This document shows positions 17,297 through 23,445 of a stretch of DNA of 64,000 nt, piece after piece (the stretch's first letter is position 1; each line of letters begins with the position of its first letter). The DNA comes from an uncultured Lachnospiraceae bacterium (GTDB lineage Bacteria; Bacillota; Clostridia; Lachnospirales; Lachnospiraceae). A program made the translations under genes and the position numbers. The stretch lies in the NCBI GenBank assembly GCA_902763335.1, contig CACWRR010000001.1, positions 1-64,000 on the forward strand, read 5' to 3'. The notes below the pieces were generated by a model, which was not told the origin of the DNA, searched no databases, and saw only the letters and a program-made list of their open reading frames with translations.

Positions 17297-18973
17297 ATGC
17301 TTTTAAATGTAAGCGTAAAAAATCTGGCATTAATAAAGGAGTCAGACATTTATTTTAAAGATGGAATGAATATACTGAGTGGTGAGACCGGTGCAGGTAA
17401 ATCGATTATCATAGGTTCCATTAATATTGCACTCGGAGGCAAAGTAAATAAGGAAATGGTAAGAAGTGGTGAGGACCATGCAATGGTTGAACTTGTGTTT
17501 AAAGTTGACAGGGAAAGCACCAGAAAAAAATTAGAAGATGCAGGTGTCACTCTTGAAGATGGAGAGGTTATTGTCACCAGAAAGATAGTCAATGGAAGAA
17601 GTATAACAAAGGTGAATGGTGAAACATTTCCGGTGAGTGCGCTGAGAGACATAACTGCGCTATTAATAGATATACATGGACAGCATGATCATCAGTCGCT
17701 GTTAAAGGTGGACAAACATATAGGCATACTTGACGAGTTTGCAGCAACCGAGATATCCGATGTGAAAAATGATGTTTTAAAAGCCTACAATGCATATGTT
17801 GATGCAAAGAATGAGCTTGAAATGTTTGACATGGATGAAGAGCAGCGGATACGTGAATGTGAATTTTATAATTTTGAGATTAATGAAATTACAGATGCAG
17901 ACCTGACGATTGGTGAAGATAATGACATAGAGGAAAGTTTTAAAAAAGTTGCAAACATGAAAAAAATACTTGAGAGTGTGTCGGTTGTACATAATGTCAT
18001 GAATGGAGATACAGGGGAAAATGTTCTTGATATGCTTGGAAGAGCTGTATCTGAGATGGCATCAGTGTCGGATTATGACGATAGCCTTAAAGATATATAC
18101 AATCAGCTTGTAAGTATAGAAGATTTGTGCATCAGTGTATCAAGGGATGTATCAGGATATGCGGACAGCAGTGAATTTGATGAGGAAAGGGCAAAGAAAC
18201 TGGAAGAAAGACTTGACCTTATCAATCATTTAAAATTAAAATATGGGAATACTATAGAGAAAATACTTGAATACAGAGATGAAAAACAGCAAAAACTGGA
18301 ATTGCTTGAAAATTATGATATAAAGAAAAAGCAGGCGCAGCAAAAGCTCGATGAAACAGAAAAAATATTAGATAAAAAATGCGAAAAACTCAGTAATCTG
18401 CGAAAAAAATATGCGGTTGAATTTGAAAAAAGAGTAGTGGAAACATTGGAAGATTTAAACTTTTTACAGGTTAAGTTTAAAGTTGATTTCAAAAAATCCG
18501 GTACCTATTCTGCCAATGGAAATGATAAGGCAGAATTTATGATATCGACAAATCCGGGAGAACCGCTTATGCCACTTGCAAAGATTGCTTCAGGAGGTGA
18601 ACTTTCAAGAATAATGCTTGGAATAAAAACCATTATGGCAGGGCAGGATGATATTGACACTCTTATATTTGATGAGATAGATACGGGAATAAGCGGCCGT
18701 ACGGCACAGAAGGTTGCAGAGCAGATGAAACTGCTCAGCAAAAAACATCAGATAATATGTATAACACATTTGCCACAGATAGCAGCCATGGCAGACAACC
18801 ATTTAAAAATCGAAAAAACATCTGAGGGTAATGAAACATCAACAAAGATTTACCCGCTTGATGAAGAAAAATCAGTGGAAGAACTTGCCAGAATGCTGGG
18901 TGGAGCTGAGATTACTGAAACTGTAATGCAGAATGCAAGAGAGATGAAAAAACTTGCTATAATAACAAAATAA
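17297..18973 (+). CDS. recN: DNA repair protein RecN
   Basis: SMC-like ATPase acting early in double-strand break repair. The Walker A GETGAGKS is at about residues 30-37, long coiled coils fill about 155-370, and the C-terminal head has the ABC signature region SGGELSRIMLGIK and Walker B TLIFDEIDTGISGRTAQ, followed by HLPQIAAMADNH. At 558 aa it is full length. It ends the housekeeping run; a terminator follows. No SOS box was seen before it, so it is probably driven by the upstream promoter. Confidence 0.95.
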   Translation: MLLNVSVKNLALIKESDIYFKDGMNILSGETGAGKSIIIGSINIALGGKVNKEMVRSGEDHAMVELVFKVDRESTRKKLEDAGVTLEDGEVIVTRKIVNGRSITKVNGETFPVSALRDITALLIDIHGQHDHQSLLKVDKHIGILDEFAATEISDVKNDVLKAYNAYVDAKNELEMFDMDEEQRIRECEFYNFEINEITDADLTIGEDNDIEESFKKVANMKKILESVSVVHNVMNGDTGENVLDMLGRAVSEMASVSDYDDSLKDIYNQLVSIEDLCISVSRDVSGYADSSEFDEERAKKLEERLDLINHLKLKYGNTIEKILEYRDEKQQKLELLENYDIKKKQAQQKLDETEKILDKKCEKLSNLRKKYAVEFEKRVVETLEDLNFLQVKFKVDFKKSGTYSANGNDKAEFMISTNPGEPLMPLAKIASGGELSRIMLGIKTIMAGQDDIDTLIFDEIDTGISGRTAQKVAEQMKLLSKKHQIICITHLPQIAAMADNHLKIEKTSEGNETSTKIYPLDEEKSVEELARMLGGAEITETVMQNAREMKKLAIITK

Positions 18974-19003
18974 TACCAGATTTAAAAAGGTGCAAATACA
19001 TAC

Positions 19004-19050
19004 AATAACAGCAAAGACTTATGTATAAAAAGTTGATGCTGTTATTTTTT
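19004..19050 (+). terminator. Terminator after recN
   Basis: AATAACAGC at 19004-19012 pairs perfectly with GCTGTTATT at 19038-19046, followed by TTTT. The loop is long (25 nt). It separates recN from spoIVB, which therefore needs its own promoter. Confidence 0.7.
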
Positions 19051-19081
19051 GTTATACCATTTAGAAAGGAGAGTAGGCCGG

Positions 19082-20359
19082 ATGACTATAAAAACCTATT
19101 ACAGACGAATACTCATTATGTTGCTTATAGCATCTGTCATATATACAATAGATGCAACTTACCGTTTTATAAACAGAAATATACCAGACACAATCAATCT
19201 GAGGGCGGATGAGGATGAAACATTTGATCTTAAAATTCCTGTTGCAGCCACAATATCCAGTGATGACCGGGAGGTTTCACTTGAGGGGGAGACCGGTCTG
19301 CTAAACAAAAATATAAAAATTTCTACAAATCAGGATGTAAGCCGTAGTGAGCTGCTATCGGGAAAATACAATATAGATATAAAGCTGTTGGGAGTATTTA
19401 ATTTCAAATCAATACAGGTAAATGTAATAGAGAAACAAAAAGTCATTCCGTGTGGGTTTCCGATAGGCATATATCTGGAGACTGATGGGGTAATGGTAAT
19501 AGGTACCGGTGACGTAAAGTCGATGAATGGTGATGTCACAGATCCGGCAGACAATAAGGTGTGGTCAGGAGATTATATAGTATCCCTTAATAATATTCCG
19601 GTCAGCTCAAAATCACAGCTTATATTTCTCGTTAATAAATACGGAAATGATGATATTATACTTGGAATAAGACGTAAGGATGAAGTGATAAATGTTAAAA
19701 TAAATGCGGTTGAAACTTCAGCGGGTGAATACAAAATGGGTATATGGGTGCGCGATGACACACAGGGTATAGGCACATTAACGTATGTGACAGAAGATGG
19801 AACATTTGGTGCATTGGGACATGGTATAAGCGATATAGATACAGGTGAACTGCTGGCATCAAACACGGGTGTACTTTATGAGGCAGACATATGGGGAATA
19901 AAAAAGGGAGAAAACGGTGCCCCCGGAGGTCTGTGCGGTGTTGTGAATTATGAAGATGACTGTGTTTTGGGAACAATAAAAGGAAATACGACCAAAGGTA
20001 TATTTGGAGATGCTGAGGACAGGCTTATAAATATGTGCAGTAACAGTCCGATGGACATCTGCCTTAAGCAGAATATAAAGAAAGGGCCGGCGAAGATAAG
20101 ATGTATGCTTGACGGGGCAATAAATGAGTATGATATAGAGATAACAGATATAGACAGGACAGACAGTACTACAAATAAAGGAATGGTTATACAGGTAACA
20201 GATCCGAGACTTTTGTCTATAACAAACGGAATAGTGCAGGGAATGAGCGGAAGTCCCATAATTCAGGATGGAAAACTGGTAGGTGCCGTCACACATGTAT
20301 TTGTCAATGATCCGACAAAAGGGTATGGAATATTTATTGAAAATATGCTGGAACATTGA
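19082..20359 (+). CDS. spoIVB: SpoIVB serine peptidase
   Basis: Forespore-secreted S55 peptidase that cleaves SpoIVFA and so triggers processing of pro-sigma-K in the mother cell. A signal/anchor helix lies near the N-terminus, a PDZ domain in the middle (CGFPIGIYLETDGVMVIG, then GDYIVSLNN), and a SpoIVB domain with GALGHGISD (catalytic His near residue 246) and GMSGSP (catalytic Ser near 391). Start ATG 19082 follows AAAGGAGAG with 8 nt; an earlier TTG at 19049 overlaps the recN terminator. In most Firmicutes spo0A is next; here other genes intervene. Confidence 0.94.
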   Translation: MTIKTYYRRILIMLLIASVIYTIDATYRFINRNIPDTINLRADEDETFDLKIPVAATISSDDREVSLEGETGLLNKNIKISTNQDVSRSELLSGKYNIDIKLLGVFNFKSIQVNVIEKQKVIPCGFPIGIYLETDGVMVIGTGDVKSMNGDVTDPADNKVWSGDYIVSLNNIPVSSKSQLIFLVNKYGNDDIILGIRRKDEVINVKINAVETSAGEYKMGIWVRDDTQGIGTLTYVTEDGTFGALGHGISDIDTGELLASNTGVLYEADIWGIKKGENGAPGGLCGVVNYEDDCVLGTIKGNTTKGIFGDAEDRLINMCSNSPMDICLKQNIKKGPAKIRCMLDGAINEYDIEITDIDRTDSTTNKGMVIQVTDPRLLSITNGIVQGMSGSPIIQDGKLVGAVTHVFVNDPTKGYGIFIENMLEH

Positions 20360-20366
20360 GTTGCGA

Positions 20367-20395
20367 TTGTACTGCTTACGGTTTTGTGATATGAT
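20367..20395 (+). promoter_or_regulatory. Predicted promoter of the DUF3791-DUF3990 module
   Basis: TTGTAC at 20367-20372 and TATGAT at 20390-20395 are 17 bp apart, with an extended -10 (TG at 20387-20388). It starts 8 bp after the spoIVB stop, so the trio can be transcribed separately from spoIVB. Confidence 0.5.
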
Positions 20396-20423
20396 AATTT
20401 ATAAAGTAAAGGAGGGAGTGATT

Positions 20424-20663
20424 ATGATGCCTGATGAAAAAATTAAAAATTCCAGTGAATTGGAATTTGCTGTGTTTTGTATTGAAAATGTTGCGGCAAA
20501 GCTGGGTGTAGATGCGGAACGGGTATATGAGGCATTTACTCAAAATAGCAATATTTTACACGACTATATTGTTCCAGAGTATGAAGTATTGCATACTCAG
20601 AGCAGGGAATATATTATAGATGACCTCCTTGATGTTATGGAAGAAAGGGGCGTGAAAGTATGA
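20424..20663 (+). CDS. DUF3791 protein, first copy (candidate antitoxin)
   Basis: A 79-aa acidic protein I recognise as DUF3791. The pattern is a helix (SSELEFAVFCIENVA), an LGVDAERVYEAF helix, then a HDYIVPEYEVLHTQSREYI region and a final DDLLDVMEERG helix. ATG 20424 or 20427 follows AAAGGAGGG. Its TGA overlaps the start of the DUF3990 gene, so translation is coupled. The third gene of the module has the same layout, so the two look like paralogues flanking one enzyme-like gene. By its small size, acidity and position, an antitoxin or specificity role is plausible, but this is inference. Confidence 0.7.
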   Translation: MMPDEKIKNSSELEFAVFCIENVAAKLGVDAERVYEAFTQNSNILHDYIVPEYEVLHTQSREYIIDDLLDVMEERGVKV

Positions 20664-21130
20664 TTCTATATCATGGCTCCTTTTTAGAGGTTGCAAAGCC
20701 GGATTTGGTTCATTCACGTCATAATGTTGATTTTGGACGTGGATTTTATGTTACACCATTGTATGAACAGGCGGTAAAATGGTGTGGGAAGTTCAAACGA
20801 AGGGGAAAAGATGGAATTATATCAAGATATGAGTATGATGAAAGCAGAGAAGTCGAACTAAAGGTAATGAAATTCGATTCATATTCGGAAGAATGGCTGG
20901 ATTTCATATTAAATTGCCGAAGTGGAAAAGATTTGACAAATTATGATATTATAATAGGTGGAGTTGCCAATGACAAGGTGTTTAATACAGTGGAATTGTT
21001 TTTTGATGGATTGATTGATAAAAAGGAAGCTATCAAACGGTTGTTTTATGAGAAACCAAATCAGCAAATTTGTTTACGTACAGAGAAAGCTCTTACTCTG
21101 TTGCGTTATGAAGGAAGTGAAAAGATATGA
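20660..21130 (+). CDS. DUF3990 protein, predicted ADP-ribosyltransferase-like toxin
   Basis: A 156-aa protein matching DUF3990, which is placed near the ADP-ribosyltransferase (ART) fold. ART-like motifs are seen in order: ILYHGS (residues 2-7, motif with His-Gly), DFGRGFYVTP (about 25-34, the aromatic/Thr strand), the helix QAVKWCGKF, and a late QICLRTEKAL (about 138-147) in the place of the third catalytic motif. It overlaps both neighbouring DUF3791 genes by ATGA junctions. This suggests a three-gene toxin-antitoxin-like unit in which this gene is the enzyme. The target and the activity are unknown; an H-Y-Q-type catalytic set rather than R-S-E is my reading. Confidence 0.7.
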   Translation: MILYHGSFLEVAKPDLVHSRHNVDFGRGFYVTPLYEQAVKWCGKFKRRGKDGIISRYEYDESREVELKVMKFDSYSEEWLDFILNCRSGKDLTNYDIIIGGVANDKVFNTVELFFDGLIDKKEAIKRLFYEKPNQQICLRTEKALTLLRYEGSEKI

Positions 21131-21348
21131 CAGCGAATCCGATTTTGCTTCAGAAAAAATATAGTCGGGTTATTGAGTGCTTTGCAAAGCAGCAGAGTAT
21201 CTCACTAGATGCAGCATTGGACTTCTTTTACCATTCAGAAGTTTATCCGCTGATTCGTGATGGCGTCTCTGATATGCATTGTATGAGTGATGCATATCTG
21301 GCAGAAGAATTGGAACAGGAATATATAAGAAAACGAAAGGAAAAGTGA
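21127..21348 (+). CDS. DUF3791 protein, second copy (candidate antitoxin)
   Basis: A 73-aa DUF3791 protein with helix KKYSRVIECFAKQQSIS, then LDAALDFFYHSEVYPLI, the MHCMSDAYLAEELEQEY helix and a basic end. It parallels the first copy: both have a helix, a hydrophobic F-x-S/N pair, a His-containing turn and a closing acidic helix. Its ATG overlaps the DUF3990 stop. Its stop overlaps a GTG that could start the nitroreductase, so the module may be translated through into that gene. Confidence 0.7.
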   Translation: MTANPILLQKKYSRVIECFAKQQSISLDAALDFFYHSEVYPLIRDGVSDMHCMSDAYLAEELEQEYIRKRKEK

Positions 21349-21353
21349 TAAAG

Positions 21354-21887
21354 ATGAGTGAAGTATTAGATAAAATGAAAAGCAGAAGAAGCATAAGGAA
21401 ATATAAACCGGATATGGTTCCACAGGATGTTTTAAATCAGATTATAGAAGCAGGACTGTATGCGGCAAGTGGAATGGGTTACCAGAATACTATAATTATT
21501 CAGGTAACAAATAAAAAATTAAGGGATGAAATATCAGAATTGAACCGTGAGATTGCAGGAATGAAAGAAGGTACAGATCCGTTTTACGGTGCTCCTGCCA
21601 TGCTTATTGTACTTGCAAAGAAAGACTGGAGAACCGGAGTGTATGACGGAAGTCTTGTTATGGGAAATCTTATGCTGGCTGCACATGAACTGGGATTGGG
21701 AAGCTGCTGGATTCATCGTGCAAAGGAGGAGTTTGAAACAGATTGGGGAAAAGAACTTTTAAAATCACTCGGAATTGAAGAAGAATATGAGGGCATAGGT
21801 CATTGTGCACTCGGATATATAGACGGAGAATATCCGGAGGCTGCAAAGAGAAAAGAAAACAGAGTGTTCTATATTACGGAGGATTAG
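21354..21887 (+). CDS. Nitroreductase-family flavoprotein
   Basis: FMN-dependent oxidoreductase family protein of 177 aa. The FMN phosphate-binding start MKSRRSIRKYKPDMVPQDVL is standard (residues 8-27), AGLYAASGMGYQN gives the second binding strand, and ELGLGSCWIHRAKEE and CALGYIDGEYPEA complete the fold. Natural substrates of such proteins are rarely known; they reduce nitroaromatics, quinones or flavins. Start ATG 21354 fits the family; GTG 21345, overlapping the previous stop, is an alternative. Confidence 0.88.
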   Translation: MSEVLDKMKSRRSIRKYKPDMVPQDVLNQIIEAGLYAASGMGYQNTIIIQVTNKKLRDEISELNREIAGMKEGTDPFYGAPAMLIVLAKKDWRTGVYDGSLVMGNLMLAAHELGLGSCWIHRAKEEFETDWGKELLKSLGIEEEYEGIGHCALGYIDGEYPEAAKRKENRVFYITED

Positions 21888-21906
21888 GAAAGAGAGTGAA
21901 ACTCCA

Positions 21907-22104
21907 ATGACAAAAGGACATTCTGTGTTTGTTGCCCAACATGCAACTGCTACATGCTGCAGAGGATGTATAAGAAAGTGGCATAAGATGCAGCCGGGCA
22001 GAGAATTAAGCCGGGTGCAGCAGGATTATCTGGTAGATGTAATCATGACATGGATTCAGATGGAAATAGACAGATATAATCAAAAATTAAATGAGGAATA
22101 TTGA
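21907..22104 (+). CDS. DUF4186-family protein, C-terminal part only
   Basis: The 65 residues GHSVFVAQHATATCCRGCIRKWH and onward match the second half of DUF4186 proteins (usually about 110 aa, by memory), including the Cys-Cys-x-x-Cys cluster and the GREL...YLVDVIMTWI helix. Just upstream in frame, residues ETPM match the family's usual TPM before this block, but further upstream the frame runs into the nitroreductase C-terminus and family similarity is lost. The N-terminal half appears to be missing, and the ribosome site before ATG 21907 is weak. It is probably a remnant created by recombination, though a short expressed form cannot be excluded. Confidence 0.55.
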   Translation: MTKGHSVFVAQHATATCCRGCIRKWHKMQPGRELSRVQQDYLVDVIMTWIQMEIDRYNQKLNEEY

Positions 22105-22129
22105 GAAATAGAATAAAAAGTGCTAATAT
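22101..22129 (+). promoter_or_regulatory. Predicted promoter of the DUF6465 gene
   Basis: TTGAGA at 22101-22106 and TAATAT at 22124-22129 are 17 bp apart; TG at 22121-22122 extends the -10. The -35 overlaps the stop codon of the DUF4186 fragment. Confidence 0.6.
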
Positions 22130-22143
22130 AAGGATATAACATC

Positions 22144-22206
22144 AAGGAGACAAATTCCTCTGCTCTTATAAGGACAGTCGCATTTTGCTCCATAAAAGGA
22201 GGAATT
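22144..22206 (+). promoter_or_regulatory. Structured leader that could hide the DUF6465 ribosome site
   Basis: AATTCCTC at 22153-22160 is perfectly complementary to GAGGAATT at 22199-22206, which contains the Shine-Dalgarno of the next gene. A competing local hairpin is possible: AGGA 22145-22148 with TCCT 22156-22159. The leader after the predicted start site is about 74 nt. The switch idea is inference from pairing only. Confidence 0.35.
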
Positions 22207-22209
22207 GAT

Positions 22210-22467
22210 ATGTCAGCACATAGGAAACAGATAGCAACATCAAAAGAGGCAACAAAAAGAATAGGTACAACAAAAGGAACAACTCAAAGACCTGATGTGG
22301 GAGATGAATACTTTATACAGTATCATGAATTAGAGATTAATGTTAAGGAGCTGGCTTCAACAATTAAGAAGACAGTAAAGGGTGGTAATCTTCACCTGTA
22401 CATAAAGCCGGAGGAACATAAAGTTTATTATGTAACAGATGAAGAAGTTGGAGATATGGATTTGTAA
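22210..22467 (+). CDS. DUF6465 family protein
   Basis: An 85-aa protein with a basic, Thr/Lys-rich flexible N-terminus (about residues 1-30) and a compact end with FIQYHELEINVKEL, HLYIKPEEHKVYYVTDEEVG. I recognise this as the DUF6465 pattern found in Lachnospiraceae; no function is known to me. ATG 22210 follows AAAGGAGG. The preceding leader may regulate translation. Confidence 0.7.
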   Translation: MSAHRKQIATSKEATKRIGTTKGTTQRPDVGDEYFIQYHELEINVKELASTIKKTVKGGNLHLYIKPEEHKVYYVTDEEVGDMDL

Positions 22468-22490
22468 ATAAGTTGACAGATGGTAAATAT

Positions 22491-22934
22491 ATGAATATTT
22501 ATGTAGATGCAGATGCGTGTCCGGTCGTTCGGATAGTGGAAGACATAGCTGAAAAATACAATATTGCAGTAACCCTTCTGTGTGACACAAATCATGTTTT
22601 GAATTCTGATTACAGTGATGTAATAGTTGTCGGGGCAGGAGCAGATGCAGTTGATTACAAGCTTATAAGCATTTGCCATAAGGGTGATATAGTAGTGTCT
22701 CAGGATTATGGAGTGGCAGCGATGGCACTTGGAAAAGGAGCATATGCTATTCATCAGTCAGGCAGATGGTATACAAATGACAACATTGACCGGATGTTAA
22801 TGGAACGTCATCTGAATAAAAAACAGCGAAGGACCTCTCATAAAAATCATGTTAAAGGTCCGAAGAAAAGAACGTCAGAGGATGATGAGAGATTCAGAGA
22901 GTCATTTGAAAAAATGGTTCGAATGTTATTATGA
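22491..22934 (+). CDS. YaiI/YqxD (DUF188) family protein
   Basis: A 147-aa protein of the DUF188 family, with the opening MNIYVDADACPVV, the VGAGADAVDYKLI block, VSQDYGVAAMALGKGAYAIHQSG and a basic C-terminal tail with MERHLNKKQRR. The conserved Asp set resembles PIN-like nuclease folds, but the function has not been settled. A TTG at 22473 is in frame; ATG 22491 fits the family start though its ribosome site is weak. It lies 23 bp after DUF6465 and is followed by a terminator. Confidence 0.85.
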   Translation: MNIYVDADACPVVRIVEDIAEKYNIAVTLLCDTNHVLNSDYSDVIVVGAGADAVDYKLISICHKGDIVVSQDYGVAAMALGKGAYAIHQSGRWYTNDNIDRMLMERHLNKKQRRTSHKNHVKGPKKRTSEDDERFRESFEKMVRMLL

Positions 22935-22953
22935 TACAGAAATACTAAGTTGG

Positions 22954-22992
22954 AAACGGATTGCCAGATAGAAAATGTGGCAGTTCGTTTTT
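22954..22992 (+). terminator. Terminator after the DUF188 gene
   Basis: A 13-bp stem with two G-U pairs: AAACGGATTGCCA at 22954-22966 and TGGCAGTTCGTTT at 22978-22990, loop 11 nt, ending in a run of five T residues (22988-22992). Confidence 0.75.
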
Positions 22993-23101
22993 GGGGTTAT
23001 ATGTAAATTGCAAGGAATATATATAATGATTTTTTGTTTTTTATATGTTAAAATTTATATAGTATTTTATAATATCTAATGAAAAGATGAGGAGAAAAGC
23101 T

Positions 23102-23371
23102 ATGAATAAAAAGAACTTTGACAAATACTTACCATTTTTTAAAAGCATTATGGATTGTCATAATGCGGAATCACAGAAGAAAATGAAAAAGGTTATAGAG
23201 TGGTTTGACGCATCACCTGAACATAACATTGTATATACGTTTTATAATGAGAAACAGAATAAAGATGTGTATATGGTAGCACTAAGAGATGGTGAAAAAC
23301 TTATTGGATATTATGAAAAACATGAATTCAGAAATCGTGAAAAAGATATGATAATGTATGATTTAACCTAA
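23102..23371 (+). CDS. Small hypothetical protein
   Basis: An 89-aa soluble protein, not recognised. It is rich in Lys, Asn, Tyr and charged residues, with an N-terminal helix FDKYLPFFKSIMD and a strand-rich second half (HNIVYTFYN, DVYMVALRDGEKLIGYYEKH). ATG 23102 follows GAGGAG with 7-8 nt; an ATG at 23087 lies on the ribosome site. The upstream 100 bp is very AT-rich, with a TATAAT at 23068-23073 but no matching -35. It sits between the DUF188 gene and the broken surface protein. Confidence 0.6.
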   Translation: MNKKNFDKYLPFFKSIMDCHNAESQKKMKKVIEWFDASPEHNIVYTFYNEKQNKDVYMVALRDGEKLIGYYEKHEFRNREKDMIMYDLT

Positions 23372-23377
23372 AGATAA

Positions 23378-23401
23378 TAAGAAAATAAGTAAGAAAATAA
23401 G
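23378..23401 (+). repeat. Tandem 12-bp repeat, two copies
   Basis: TAAGAAAATAAG occurs twice in a row (23378-23389 and 23390-23401), followed by a degenerate third unit. It lies between the hypothetical gene and the BspA-like locus. Slippage here could alter spacing upstream of the surface gene, but it is outside the coding frame. Confidence 0.6.
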
Positions 23402-23445
23402 CAAGATATAAGCAAGTTAATATAAGAAAACGAAGGATAAATTCC

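Noticed and set aside
18999-19006. CATACAAT, a perfect sigma-E -10 sequence between recN and spoIVB
   Set aside because: No acceptable -35 lies 14 bp upstream, it falls in the left arm of the recN terminator, and spoIVB is a forespore (sigma-F/G) gene in known systems.
23068-23073. TATAAT before the small hypothetical gene at 23102
   Set aside because: The region is so AT-rich that a -10 match is expected, and no -35 occurs at 16-18 bp.
23378-23440. CRISPR-like short repeats
   Set aside because: Only two adjacent 12-bp copies without spacers, so a simple tandem repeat.
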